The notes: generated by a model from the letters alone, not told the origin. Counted from the first letter of the stretch, positions 1-11,436 are shown. The stretch is DNA of 64,000 nucleotides from Acholoe squamosa (GCA_949317995.1 OX439041.1:3474501-3538500); one strand, 5' to 3'. Numbers and translations are program-made.

Positions 1-1851
1 ATTCAGGAGGGCACACCAAAACCCCCCACACAATCACAAACTATTCTAAATGAGAAAAAGGTCACAGGAAACAAACCTATCAAAACCCCACCTGCCAGGA
101 AAGATGTCACAAAAGACACTGCATCTACTAAATCAAAGAACTCTGAGACAAAGAAGATTGACAAAAAGCAAATTGTGCCTTTAAAGAAAAAGGTTGCCAC
201 TCCCATCAAGGCGAGAATAGGCCCTCCAAAGGAGCCTACACACCAAAACAAGAGTGACACACCCCAACAAAAGGCACAAGATAGGCCAATAGTCGATGAA
301 AAAGAAAAAGAAAGAGACAGAATAAAACAACATGTGCTAGATATAAATCAACTACTGGATCAGATTCCCGACACATCCATCTCAGGTACAAACCTTGGCC
401 TGGAACAAAGGAAAGACAAGGACCTATTGCCCCTCATACAGTATCTTGAGGATGGAACCTTGCCTGCACCAAAAGCACAAGGAAATAGAATCATCAACCA
501 AGGCCAGACATACACCTTGGTAAATGGTACATTAGTCCATATATGCCCCATAAATTGGAGAAAAACCAATACTGTACCACTTCAAATTGTTATACCACAG
601 CAATGGGTAACAAGTACACTACAGTATTTCCATGACTCACCTACCGGCGGCCATCTTGGTTCAAGTAGGATGCTGTCAGCACTCCGACCTAGGGTATATT
701 GGAAGTCTATGCTAGCAGACACAACAAAATATGTTTCCACCTGCCACACATGCCTCACAGCAAAAAGGCAAGTACACTCACACAAAACACCAATGACAGT
801 GAGAGAGTACATGACTTCACCAATGAAGTTCCTAAACCTAGACGCGGTGGGACCACTTCCCACAACTGCCAGGGGAAACAAACATATACAAGTCTGCATA
901 GATTATGCTACCAGTTATGCAACAGCTTGGGCTACTACTGACTTAAAAGCTGAGACAACAGCAGCAGAGTTCTACAAGAATATAATTTGTCATCATGGAA
1001 CACCAGCCACTCTTCAAACAGATAATGGGACATGTTATACAGGTGCAAAGTTCACAAAGTTAACTAAACACCTCAAGATCAAACATAAATTCTCCTCACC
1101 ATACAGGCCACAATCAAATGGGCTTGTAGAGAGATTCAATGCTAGCATAGGCACAGCACTCAGAGCATTCTGCTCAGAGCACCAAAACAATTGGGATTCA
1201 TTTATTGAACCCATAACCTTTGCATTAAACAACACTGAATCCCAAACCACAGGATTCACCCCTTTCTTCCTACTCCATGGGAGAAACCCAGCCACCCCAA
1301 TGGACTTAGGGCTGGGAATACAGGAAGACATATCCACGGTAGCAGACCATGTAGCTAACATGATAACAAATCAAGATACCTCTAGGAGGAAAGCTATAGA
1401 AAGGGTCGCCAAGCTACAAAAGGAAAGGAAGGATAGATATGATAAGAAACTTACACCACAGGAAATCAAGGTCACCGACATGGTGTACCTAAACATACCA
1501 AGAATCCTGACCAATACAGAGTGTAAGAAACTTCAACCCCTTTTTATGGGACCATATGTTGTAGTAGATAGACCTAGTTTGACAAGTGCCAAACTCAAAA
1601 ACTTGGACACCAATCTATTGGTGGCCAGACCAGTGCACATAGACAGACTGAAAAAGGTTGTGGCTGTCAGAAATAATGAATTTGCACACAGGCTTATTCC
1701 ACATGAGGCCAAATACTACAGCAAAATTGTAAGGAACAAAAATGATATCACCCTTACAAGAGAAACCACAGGCATAGGCCCTATCAAGCCTAGGCCTGCA
1801 CACCACATACTAAGAAAGACATCTAGGTGTGGTGCAGTTTCAAGAAATTAG
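1..1851 (+). CDS. pol: Retroelement pol C-terminus: integrase (partial, open at left edge)
   Basis: The frame is open from base 1, so this is the end of a longer polyprotein; the GTG at 175 is not a real start. The first ~100 codons are Lys/Pro/Thr-rich linker. Then comes an H2C2 zinc-binding finger (histidines near 631-660, CHTC at 742-753). The integrase core has D at 841, D at 1021 and E at 1129. The last two are 35 residues apart, the canonical D,D-35-E, so the core looks catalytically competent. A GPY/F-like module follows (MGPYVVVDRP near 1546-1575) and then VHIDRLKK. The protein would catalyse 3' processing and strand transfer of element cDNA. No stop or frameshift is visible in the visible part. 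Confidence 0.9.
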   Translation: MQEGTPKPPTQSQTILNEKKVTGNKPIKTPPARKDVTKDTASTKSKNSETKKIDKKQIVPLKKKVATPIKARIGPPKEPTHQNKSDTPQQKAQDRPIVDEKEKERDRIKQHVLDINQLLDQIPDTSISGTNLGLEQRKDKDLLPLIQYLEDGTLPAPKAQGNRIINQGQTYTLVNGTLVHICPINWRKTNTVPLQIVIPQQWVTSTLQYFHDSPTGGHLGSSRMLSALRPRVYWKSMLADTTKYVSTCHTCLTAKRQVHSHKTPMTVREYMTSPMKFLNLDAVGPLPTTARGNKHIQVCIDYATSYATAWATTDLKAETTAAEFYKNIICHHGTPATLQTDNGTCYTGAKFTKLTKHLKIKHKFSSPYRPQSNGLVERFNASIGTALRAFCSEHQNNWDSFIEPITFALNNTESQTTGFTPFFLLHGRNPATPMDLGLGIQEDISTVADHVANMITNQDTSRRKAIERVAKLQKERKDRYDKKLTPQEIKVTDMVYLNIPRILTNTECKKLQPLFMGPYVVVDRPSLTSAKLKNLDTNLLVARPVHIDRLKKVVAVRNNEFAHRLIPHEAKYYSKIVRNKNDITLTRETTGIGPIKPRPAHHILRKTSRCGAVSRN

Positions 1852-2676
1852 AAACAAGATTGAGATACCAAAAGTCATAATATTTTCAAAATGTATTACA
1901 AATTCTCTTCATCCACACATAAGACATGTGTGACTGATAATGAATTACTATGTATATAAAGCCAATCAAATTTGTAAATATATCAGTAGGTTATTGCCTC
2001 TGAAAGGGTCAAAGACTGGGACCCCCCAAGTAAAGCAGACATGAAGTCTAAGAAGAGTAAGGGTAACACAATGGAGTGTCTAAAGCCTAATCCCCACATG
2101 AAAGAGCGCGCTATGCCAACACAGCAGTCTATAAAGATCAATTGACCTTATAAGCTACCCTCAGACAACTGTCTAGACGGTCATGAATGGCTGTCCTGGA
2201 TGACAGGAGGAGCTAATTACCAGTACACAGACTACACAATAGACCCCACAGTTAGCAGACACTGGAGATTAATGCATTGTCTCCAGAGAAACAATACCAG
2301 GCCCACAATGGATGTGGGTAGGGTAGGCTACATAAGAAGCACTGTGGACCATAGCCCACCATCAGTCTTCATCCAGCTGCAGTCTGGAACACAAGTCTAC
2401 AGGACCCCACTTGGGAATTAGCCAGCCCACTTCTCCATTAGGAGAGACTGCACTAGGATAAAGAACACACCTACTTCACCTTCAACCTGACCTTACCATT
2501 TACTGGTCAACCTCTATAGACTCACCGGACATATTGCCAAGACAGCTCAATCTTGCAAAGGTACAGTTTGAACCACTTCATTTAAAGTGTTACACCATAC
2601 ACTTAGACTTTACCAGCACCAAATCACTACAAATTTGACAAGACTTTAAACAGCAAACTTGCTTTACACAAGCACC
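1852..2676 (+). other. Spacer between pol and env, with a short ORF
   Basis: This ~825-base gap has no recognised domain. One 73-codon ORF with an ATG (2200-2421) reads MTGGANYQYTDY... and has no family I recognise. Its position between integrase and env is where accessory ORFs and splice acceptors for env mRNA are found in other env-bearing elements, but coding status is unproven. Confidence 0.3.
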
Positions 2677-5301
2677 ATGGGGACACTGAGAGTTTCACCC
2701 ATACTGCTAACTATGCTGTTATTATATACTATAAAACCACTTACTGCAGGCTATACACCTGTGGTGAGACAAAACATAGGAGTAGTATTCAAACCTAGCC
2801 CTCAACCATTGGTCAATGGACATACAACCACAACACTGTTGTTAGCTATTCCCTACAAGATACCTTGGGCACCCGTTACCCAAGGATCCATAAGGGATAG
2901 AATACTCCATTTGACCACTCCTACTCTACAAGATCATACCTCTGGCCAAATTATCCAACAAGCTAAGGAGCTAGACACCTTGCTGGAAATTGCAGACAAG
3001 GAGATAAATGAAACACTAGCCTCCATCAAATTGTTCTTATCCAACCCCATAAACACATTGGACAAGGCCAAAAGAGAGGCCATACTGGGTTTTCTAGCAC
3101 CCCTGTTTCGCGGTGTGCTAGGTCTAGCCACAGTAGAAGATGTAAACCAAGTAATGGGACAGCTCAAGAACATAGATGAAATACTAAGAAAATTTGCTAA
3201 ACAGGATCAGGAAGCAGCTAATCTCATTGAAAAGATCACAGACAGACAAGATAAGTTTGTCAAAGCATACATCCAAGATAAGAAGGTACTGGACAGCACA
3301 ATCAACACCATAGGTGACACCGTCAACCTGTGGGCCTCTAACATGTCCAGGTCACTTGACTCATATTCAAGGCACGAGAAAACTCAAAGGGAGAAAATGC
3401 AAGTATTAAATGATGCATTAATTATCATAGCAGCAAGAATGAATACAGTTCAATCACTGCAAAGGACAAACGCAGCCCTGAGGATGCTATCATCAGGGAT
3501 CCTAACCCCTGATATAGTACCACCCTCAGACCTTGCTAGATACCTAATTGACATTAATAACAAACTTAGGATTACACACCCTGGAGCACAAGTCGCAATT
3601 AATGACCTAGATTTCTATTATTCACAGAAGCTGACCTCATACACTTACTCAGCTCACCATATATATATTCATCTGGACATTATAATTCAATCTACCACCT
3701 CAACCTTCAAACTGTACCAAATGATTACAACACCCATGCCTATAGACACACAGGAGACTCCCACCAGAGGAGTCACCAAACTACAAACCACAACTGAGTT
3801 TCTAGCAGTATCTTACGATGAATCATTATTTATCGAATTGGACTCAGCAGATATGCAGGCATGTGAAGGTACTACAGTAAAGGTATGCAGAGATGTAAAT
3901 GGTAGAATCTATAAACACAGGCCTACATGCCCTGTAGCCATTTTTACTAACCAGGCTCAACAGATTAAGGAACATTGCAAGTTTACAGTTTCACCACTGC
4001 AAGCACCTACCACCCATGCTATTTCCATTTCTGAAGATGAGTATCTGGTCACTACTAATGAACCCCATTACTTTATCAACTGCCATGGTAAAACGTCTGA
4101 AACTCGGAAGGCCCAGTCCTACTCAATCATAGGTGTACCCTGTGGGTGCACGATCAGTGTAGGAGAATTTTCTCTTCCAAACACAAGGTTGCCCTGTAAC
4201 TCAACCTTATCATTTCATTACATTCTCAAGACAATTAATTTACCATTCATGGCAGCACTTAACAAAATTTCTGAAACCAAACCAGATGAAAGAGAGAATC
4301 TTCCAAATTTCCCAGTAGTAAACCTTTCTAGAACCTTAGAAAAACTACAGGAAAATCCAATCATGGATGATATTACTCAACTAAATTTAGAGCCCTTTGC
4401 TAAAACAGTATTAAAAGATGCCTCCAACCTTAATAAGGAAATGGAAACGCGCTACGAGGAATCATACCTACGTCGAGTTACAGAGCATCCAATCTTCCAA
4501 AGCTTAGCACTCATCCTAGGGATATCAGCTCACATTTTTATAGTATACATACTACTCAAACTGTACCGACTAGGAGGAACTGTAGCCTACCTGCCTACAG
4601 CCAAAGCATTCAGACTAGTCACCGAGCTGCCCCTACACAAATTGCTCCCAGATAAGAATCCTACCAAACTAACCCCTACAGAGGAAACCCACACCCCTTT
4701 CCTCACAATTCAGGAAACCCACACCCTGATAATTGCTATATTATTCACCCTGACCATCTACTCAGCCTACAGAATAATGAAGTACCTTAAGAAATTTGCA
4801 CAGACACACTGTGGCAAGAAAAATGTGGCCAAGCGCACAAACCCCACAATATATTTTAAAATATATTGTGGAGACTCAAACTTCGCGCTACCCTTGAGGC
4901 CAATACCACATGAATTTGATGAGATTAAATCAGCAGCCGCCCCTACCTATAAGGATATAGTGGTTAAAACCTTCCCACTACCTAAGGCTATATTTACCTG
5001 GAATGGACCAGCAGTTATAACAACACAGAGAGGAGAATTTGCTTATCACCTCCCTCAGGTGATACACCTACCTTGGCGCACTAGGTTCAGCACTATACCA
5101 GCCCTTAAAAACAAAGGACTGTACTACTCCATGCTTCTCCAGAATGATTGTGGCACCAGCCCGGTGACCATGACAGCACTGGAAAATACAACAGATATAA
5201 TTATTGACGAACAACAGGAGGAGACCGCAAGGTCAAACATGCAGACTATTGCTAATTTTCTAAACCACCAGCCCTCCCCGGTGACTGTGGAAACAGCCTA
5301 G
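2677..5301 (+). CDS. env: Envelope-like fusion glycoprotein of the Ty3/gypsy element
   Basis: The ORF opens at a TTG (2659), but the ATG at 2677 sits in a strong context (caccATGG) and begins a hydrophobic signal peptide (LLTMLLLYTI). A basic KAKR site (3064-3075, near residue 133) is followed by a Gly/Ala/Leu-rich stretch with LFRGVLG and then a heptad-like helix. That cleavage site, fusion peptide and helix order is typical of baculovirus F/errantivirus envelope proteins. Cysteine-rich ectodomain segments lie near residues 465-510. A transmembrane helix is at about 606-631 and a second hydrophobic segment at about 682-702. They are followed by ~170 more residues, unusually long for an Env tail. 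No disruptive mutation is visible. Assignment rests on architecture; a strong primary-sequence match was not tested. Confidence 0.75.
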   Translation: MGTLRVSPILLTMLLLYTIKPLTAGYTPVVRQNIGVVFKPSPQPLVNGHTTTTLLLAIPYKIPWAPVTQGSIRDRILHLTTPTLQDHTSGQIIQQAKELDTLLEIADKEINETLASIKLFLSNPINTLDKAKREAILGFLAPLFRGVLGLATVEDVNQVMGQLKNIDEILRKFAKQDQEAANLIEKITDRQDKFVKAYIQDKKVLDSTINTIGDTVNLWASNMSRSLDSYSRHEKTQREKMQVLNDALIIIAARMNTVQSLQRTNAALRMLSSGILTPDIVPPSDLARYLIDINNKLRITHPGAQVAINDLDFYYSQKLTSYTYSAHHIYIHLDIIIQSTTSTFKLYQMITTPMPIDTQETPTRGVTKLQTTTEFLAVSYDESLFIELDSADMQACEGTTVKVCRDVNGRIYKHRPTCPVAIFTNQAQQIKEHCKFTVSPLQAPTTHAISISEDEYLVTTNEPHYFINCHGKTSETRKAQSYSIIGVPCGCTISVGEFSLPNTRLPCNSTLSFHYILKTINLPFMAALNKISETKPDERENLPNFPVVNLSRTLEKLQENPIMDDITQLNLEPFAKTVLKDASNLNKEMETRYEESYLRRVTEHPIFQSLALILGISAHIFIVYILLKLYRLGGTVAYLPTAKAFRLVTELPLHKLLPDKNPTKLTPTEETHTPFLTIQETHTLIIAILFTLTIYSAYRIMKYLKKFAQTHCGKKNVAKRTNPTIYFKIYCGDSNFALPLRPIPHEFDEIKSAAAPTYKDIVVKTFPLPKAIFTWNGPAVITTQRGEFAYHLPQVIHLPWRTRFSTIPALKNKGLYYSMLLQNDCGTSPVTMTALENTTDIIIDEQQEETARSNMQTIANFLNHQPSPVTVETA
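4844..4871. repeat. Perfect 28-bp palindrome inside the env tail coding region
   Basis: The sequence runs CCACAATATATTTT and then its exact reverse complement, with no spacer. It lies in coding sequence just after the second hydrophobic segment. Confidence 0.9.
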
Positions 5302-5450
5302 ACTGCCCACAGCCTAGGCTGCCCCCAGTCCACCACCAGGAGACAACACATCAGAGACAGTATTCAGAACTTTTCGGACAATTTGCCGGCCCTGAAAAGG
5401 GCCTTTGGGATGGCGGGTTTTTACACCCTAGGTTTCAGTCAGTCGGGATC

Positions 5451-5930
5451 CTACCACAGATCCTCGGGTTCAACATCAATGGGAGAGTCCGGGGCCGAGT
5501 CCGAGCCATACATATGGCCGTGATCCTGCTCCCACTCAGCGAGCCGGGCCTCCAGCATCCCCAGTCCATACTCGGCAGCCGTGGATGGATTCCCGGATGC
5601 CGCAAGATCGAGGAGGGATGCCGCCAACAAATAATCCCATAGCACTCGCTCCCGCGGCCCTAGGTTATAATCCATGGGCCAGAAACCCATATTGCCCAAG
5701 GCCCTAGTCAGAAGGGCCACAGTGGCCCCCCGACGCAAGGCTGAGCCCAGGAAATAATGGCAGGAGTAATTACAGACCATCACATCACCATGCTCAATGA
5801 TCTATTTGAAATTACTCACTATGTACCCATAATGGATGGTCTGGTTAGACTCAACCAGGGCCCTAGCTGGACTCCCCACCTCCATCACCTGGGGGACAGG
5901 CAGAGCAAAGAGAGCTTGTAGGTGGGCCAT
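5451..5930 (-). pseudogene. Unrecognised antisense ORF beyond env, one in-frame stop
   Basis: On the minus strand an ATG at 5930 (MAHLQALFALPV...) opens a frame that runs to a stop at 5451, broken once by TAG at 5802-5804. Ignoring that stop it would encode about 159 residues: a hydrophobic/neutral first half, a middle with PRERVLWDYLLAASLLD, and an acidic end (DSPIDVEPEDLW). I do not recognise the family. It runs opposite to env and lies where the 3' LTR should be. It could be an antisense accessory gene, the edge of another minus-strand element, or chance. The amino-acid composition looks protein-like, which is why it is listed. Confidence 0.35.
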
Positions 5931-6739
5931 GGTACTACAGCAGTGACTTCCAGAGAGGAACTGATGCTCCAATACCAGCCACACACTCCTTAAATGGACA
6001 CACACACACCCCCCCCCACCCTGAACTGTCCACTGACACCAAGCTAGGCACTGCCACAGACACATGCCAAAATCTGGCACCTAACACCTCAAGTGCCACC
6101 ACTGCATGAGCACACCAGGGAGGAGACTCACATCTCACTCCTGACACACCTCCACTGTCAATGAAATTATCAAAGTATTAGAAAAAAAAAAAAAAAAAAT
6201 TATATACACAGCCACTTGTTGATGTATAATATGAAAATCTATGGTATTCTCACAAAAATCAATGATTAATGCGCACATATACGCGCAAAATTGCAAAATT
6301 GCAAATTACAAATTGTAAAATTGTACAAATCTAACATTAATATACATGAATGCAGGTAGATAACTAAGACAGTTTTTGCACCCACTAGCACTTGTATACT
6401 ATGCCAAGGTTTACTTAAAGTAACACACTTTAGGTATCCAAGAAAATTGTTGGAAAAATGAATGAAAAAAAAAAAAAAATTGTTGAGAAAATTGTTGACA
6501 TAAAACATGTTTACTTAAGATACTCACCAAATAAATCTCTTTCAGGGACACATACTAAAAAGGCTAGGGGAATAGTCAATTAAGCAGCGGCCCACTGCCG
6601 AAATTGCCAATTAATACACCCATATAGCAAAATCAATGAGTAACTCAGAGACAAACAAGCCTATTGTACATGAAGTACTTTGTTTTTCCGGCCCTCGGAA
6701 AAATTTGTCTCAAATCCCATAAATTGAATAGTGTAATCT
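5931..6739. other. AT-rich non-coding stretch
   Basis: This holds homopolymer runs (A-tract at 6181-6199), a C-tract near 6011-6020 and AT-rich sequence, with no credible gene. Possibly the outer LTR of the env element plus flanking host DNA. Confidence 0.5.
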
Positions 6740-7330
6740 AGATTGTACGTTTGTACCCAATTTGCACACTAAAATTGTATATTTGCACACCAGATTGTAC
6801 GCTTGTACCCAATTTGCACACTAAAATTGTATGTTTGCACACCAGATTGTACGCTCGTACCCAATTTGCACACTAAAATTGTATGTTTGCACACTAGATT
6901 GTAAGTTGTATCCAATTTACATTTGAATTATATGTTGCACATTATACTGTATGTCTGTACCCAATTCATACACTGAAGTCAGATTTTTAAAAAAAAAAAA
7001 TCAACATTTCTATGTGTATCCAAGCTGTACGCAAAATTATATTTGTACATACAGAAACTATCAATTGAACGCAAAATTATACATTGGCATACTAAAATTG
7101 CCAAATGCACGCGAAATTATATATTTGCACACTAAAATTGCCAAATATACGCAAAAATTATATATTTGCATACTGAAATTGTCAATTGAACGCAATTACA
7201 CGCGAAATTGTAAATTTGCACACTGAAATTGTCATTTATGTTCAATTTGCACGCTAAATTGAACATTAAATGCCAAAATTGCACACTATTTGCCAAATTG
7301 TATGTTGTACATAAAAATGGAAAATTGTAC
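6740..7330. repeat. 52-bp minisatellite, decaying to the right
   Basis: Units beginning AGATTGTACG start at 6740, 6792, 6844 and 6896, an exact 52-bp period, each containing CCCAATTTGCACACTAAAAT. From about 6950 to 7330 the array dissolves into looser copies of ATTTGCACACTAAAATTG and ACGCAAAATTATAT motifs. Confidence 0.85.
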
Positions 7331-8277
7331 CCAAAATTGATGTTACATAAGCAAATAAGCTATGGTATGGTAAGATATAGAAACTCGGAAATGTACTTAT
7401 ACCCAGGAGAAAATTGTTTATACTGACAAAGCTCTACCACAAAAATTGCATTTGAAGCACTCCCCATCACTTCAAATCCTCTTACAAAACAGTATATAAC
7501 TCCAAAATAAGGTAAAAATTGTATAAATTGTACATTCCCTCGGCGAAATGACGGAGTTTCGCATTCTTTCGGGGGAGAGGGAGTATTCTATCATATACCA
7601 TTTTATTATTCCATAAATTGTAACATATTTTGTATTAATCAAAGGATATCTATGAAATTAATACATTAGGTTGGTTCTAAGAGCTATAAGAGCGCTCAAA
7701 CTTTACATAAGAGCGTTCATGCCCCACTGCACACCAGCCAGGTCAGTTACATACACTCTCTGACATCAAAGGCTCCGACCTAATGGTCCACTGCACAATA
7801 TAATAAAAATGAGGGTCTCAGTGTGCGACCTCATGGTTCAATGCACAAATTAATAACTTGTAAGTGAATGCAACCGGCCGTCACGGGTGCCTGAGCACCG
7901 CTGATGCCGTCATGAGTGTCTGAGCACTCTAAGGACTGAACAATGGGTTACATAAGCACGACGCCATAACCTTCCGGTCGCTCTAGCGTCGCTCCTGAGC
8001 GACCTAGGTCAAATATCAAAAATTCTATGGAAAGCCCATAATTAGACGGTCAGAATGAGCCCAAGATCAAGGCGGAACTCCCAGTATTAAGGAAGTTATG
8101 CCATGGAGACTGAAAGAAGCTCCGAGTGCACCACAGACAAACCGGCGCGAATTACGCGCCTATCCAGCGGGCATTATAAACTTGGCATATTCAACTCTGC
8201 GCATGCCCAAAATGGTGGTTATAAACGCATAAACGGCCGAGATATGAGGGTCTAAAGATGCAGAACCGACCAAGACA
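7331..8277. other. Non-coding stretch, nothing recognised
   Basis: No supported gene. Short internal echoes such as AAGAGCG (7688, 7711) and two TGAGCAC-containing phrases near 7891-7930 are present but form no clear element. Confidence 0.4.
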
Positions 8278-8727
8278 ATGGGGGCCATAGCGGCGTCCAT
8301 GGGGGTCCTTTGTCCCCCTGTGACACTTGAAAGGGTCCCCTCAAACAATTGTAGAGTTAGGCAGATGCTGCTGGCTCCAGTCAGTCTGGAGGTGCTTTTC
8401 CAAGATTTGCTACAAATAGCCTGTCTGCACCTCCAGGAAGACATCACCAAGAACCGCTCTAGAGGTAACATCTCCAGTCATCTCCTGCTACCTGCTATAC
8501 CACTGCACTATGGTGAAACTATGCTAGACAGGCATTGGTTTCCTACCATTAGTGGCCAGAGGCTATCTTCTTCAAGACTTCCACCAGAGGGTAAAGTTAT
8601 CCATTATTACATTATTCCTCTAAGCAGCAGGTCAGGAGCTAGGTGTGGGAACCCACCTAGAAGTATGCTGGACACTGTATTATTAATACCTCACAGGTGG
8701 AGTGGAACTGAACATTGTACTTTATAA
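8278..8727 (+). other. Unassigned 149-codon ORF
   Basis: An ATG-initiated ORF on the + strand overlaps a 103-codon ORF on the minus strand (8160-8471). Neither shows a domain, signal peptide or repeat I recognise, and both are plausible chance ORFs in a locally less AT-rich patch. 8728-8940 is AT-rich and holds nothing recognisable. Confidence 0.2.
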
Positions 8728-8940
8728 ATTACTGTATGTTTACTGTATGTGCAAACTACCTACATACTAACTACTGTATGATTGATATTTCTTACATGTT
8801 GCCTAAAGCTGAATAAACAAGTGACAACTGGGAATAACACTATTTTATATGAGCCTGATGTATTTACTCCATACACCACTAGTCATATGATATTTCTCAT
8901 ATGACAACTTGATCATGCCAAACTCTACCATGACAGTATC

Positions 8941-11430
8941 TCCAGGGGGTTCTACGATCTTATACCGGATGAACATGATACTCTCAAATCGGGAGGAAGT
9001 GCTCAGACGGCCGACGGCAGTACCTTGCAAACGTATGGTAGAACTTGTGTGAAACTACAGTTAGATGGTATACATGACTATGTCATGAGCGCCACCCTTG
9101 CAGATATAGCAGATGAGGGGATACTCGGGTTGGATTTCGCATCCCTGTATGGCGCTGTGTTAGAACCTCAAACAGGAGTGTTGAGTGTGAGATACCCGTA
9201 TCCCGTAAAGGTTAGATGTGTACTGAGACAAGTGAGCAGTATGGCTAGTGTGGCACACACTGTGCGAATCCCTCCGGGAGTAGCCTGTGATGTGCTTGTA
9301 AGAAGTGATCCTGCAATGCGTAACAAACCTGCAGTGATAGAACCGGATGTAGTTACTTTGTCGAGTATCGGATTAAATTCTGTAGACACGATAGTAGCGA
9401 ATGCATCCTGGTCGGTAGTACCTGTCTCCAATACTGGAAACACGACTATCTACTTAAAAAAGGGACAAGTTTTTGGAAACGTGACCCTTTCGGAAACTGT
9501 AACGGATAGTAAGCTAAGCTTACAAAAGGTAACAGGAGATGATGAAATTTCGGAAGACTTACTTAAGTTGTATGAAGAAACTTCATTAGAAGATCCGGAA
9601 CACCGGAAACAGTTCTATGATTTGCTCTGTCAGTATAATAATGCCTTTGCCAAACCTGGTGAAAAGCTAGGTACGACAAATAAGGTATTACATAAAATAG
9701 ATACTGGAGATGCTGAACCCTTTAAGATACCGTATAGACGGTTACCTTTAGCGAAAAAAAAAGTAGCTGAAGATGAAATAAACAAGATGTTGGAACAGGA
9801 TGTAATAGTCCCTTCCAATAGTCCATGGAGTAGTCCTGTGTGTATGGTAACAAAGAAAGACGGTACTATCCGCTTTTGCATAGACTACAGGAAGTTGAAT
9901 GGAATAACGAAAAAGAATTTGTATCCATTACCAAGAATAGACAAAACCATTGACTCCTTAGGAGGAAACAGCTGGTTTTGTACCCTAGACTTGCAATCAG
10001 GTTACTGGCAAGTGGGAATGAACCCTTCAGATATGGAGAAAACTGCATTTTCGAGTCATATTGGATTATTCCAATATAATGTAATGCCGTTTGGATTGTG
10101 CAATGCACCTGCAACATTTGAAGCAATGATGGAAACAATTCTAAGTGATTCATTGTGGAAAAGATGTCTTGTATATCTAGACGATGTCATAGTCTTCGGA
10201 AAAACATTCGAAGAGTGTTCTAATAACCTGAAAATGGTACTAGAACGTATTATTTCTAATGGTCTCAAATTGAAACCTAAGAAATGCCACATGTTTAGAA
10301 AGTCCATAAATTATTTGGGCCGCATCATCAGTGATGGAGGAATAAAGGCTGATCCGAAAAAAATCGAATCAGTTACGAATTGGAATAGACCTAAAACACC
10401 CAAAGAAGTGAGGTCCTTTTTAGGATTCTGTTCCTATTACAGGGAATTTATTCCGAATTATTCTAGAGTCAGTTACCCATTACAAGCAATAGCTAACTGG
10501 ACTCCAGGAAGTACCAAGGAAAAATTTCCTTGGACGCATGAACAGGCAACCGCTTTTCAAAAGCTAAAAGACCTGTTCACAAGTACTCCTGTATTGCAAT
10601 ATCCGAATGAAACGGATCATTTCATACTGGATACTGATGCTAGTAATGATAGCATTGGTGCAGCTCTCTCGCAAGTCCAAAATGGGAGAGAAGTACCGAT
10701 TGCCTTTGCCAGCAATACACTGAGCAAGACTCAGCGCAATTACTGCACAACCAAAAGAGAGTTGTTAGCAGTAGTCGTATATACCAAGAAGTTCAAACAT
10801 TTTCTATGGGGAACGAACTTTACTTTACGTACGGATCACTCCTCTTTAAAGTGGCTACTGAACCTCCGAGATGCTGAAGGAATGTTAGGCCGATGGCTAG
10901 CCCATTTATCCGAATATGGGCTTGAACATCAACAGATTCAGCATAGACCCGGAGTTAAGCATTTAAATGCTGATGCTTTGTCTCGAATACCAATTCGGAA
11001 ATGTGATAATCCGGATTGTACTGATTGTGGAGCTCATAGGGCAGTGTTAGCAGGGATTCGAAGACCATTCGTACCCCTAGTTGCCAGTATACTGGATTGG
11101 TCTATGGATCACATACGACATTTCCAGGAAGCTGACTCGATAACTGCGCAGCTACTGCAATTAGTACCAAAGGGTATACGTCCAGTTAGACCGGAGGTCT
11201 CTCTGGAAAATCGAGAAATGAGAAGGTTTCTTGCTCAATGGACCGAGCTTGAAGTCCGGAAAGGTGTGTTATACCATTGGAAGCCATGTAATAATGGTGA
11301 GAGAATCATGCAAGTGGTGATACCACATGCTATGAGACATGACATTATATACTTCTGTCATGGGCATCGGACCAGTGGTCATTTCGGAAGGAAACGCTCG
11401 TTAGCACGACTTTCCAAGAAATACTATTGA
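8941..11430 (+). pseudogene. pol: Element A pol, part 1: protease tail, RT, RNase H, integrase finger
   Basis: The reading frame is recognisable from SRGFYD at 8941; the TTG at 9025 is not a start. DEGILGLDF (near 9112) marks the protease C-terminus; the D-T-G active site lies upstream of the break and is absent. The RT contains FCIDYRKLN, LQSGYWQ, MPFGLCNAP and the catalytic YLDD near 10173. RNase H shows FILDTDASND near 10621 and RTDHSS near 10831. The H2C2 finger starts with HGHRTSGHFG. The frame stops at TGA 11428-11430, exactly where the related family has Trp (YYWP), so it is a TGG-to-TGA change and the frame resumes immediately. Apart from this the RT and RNase H look intact. Confidence 0.9.
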
Positions 11431-11436
11431 CCTGGC

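Larger units (their letters stand above)
1..6150 (+). mobile_element. Ty3/gypsy-type element with envelope gene, 5' part outside the window
   Basis: The stretch carries an integrase-bearing pol C-terminus followed by an envelope-like ORF, the order of an errantivirus-like or other env-carrying Ty3/gypsy element. The plus strand is rich in A through the coding part. Gag, protease and RT would lie left of the window. I could not find the 3' LTR edges because the 5' LTR is not available for comparison, so the right boundary is only where A-rich sequence and the antisense ORF give way to AT-rich DNA. Confidence 0.7.

Noticed and set aside
6740..7330. CRISPR-like array
   Set aside because: Units are contiguous 52-bp minisatellite copies without unique spacers, in a metazoan genome without cas genes.
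8160..8471. Minus-strand 103-codon ORF as a transposase fragment
   Set aside because: No catalytic or family motif could be recognised in any frame.
9168..10307. Minus-strand ORFs opposite element A RT
   Set aside because: Antisense shadows of a clearly coding plus-strand frame.
11428..11430. TGA inside pol as a selenocysteine or programmed readthrough codon
   Set aside because: The related family has Trp here (YYWP) and the change is one base from TGG; no readthrough context or structure was evident. Treated as a nonsense mutation.
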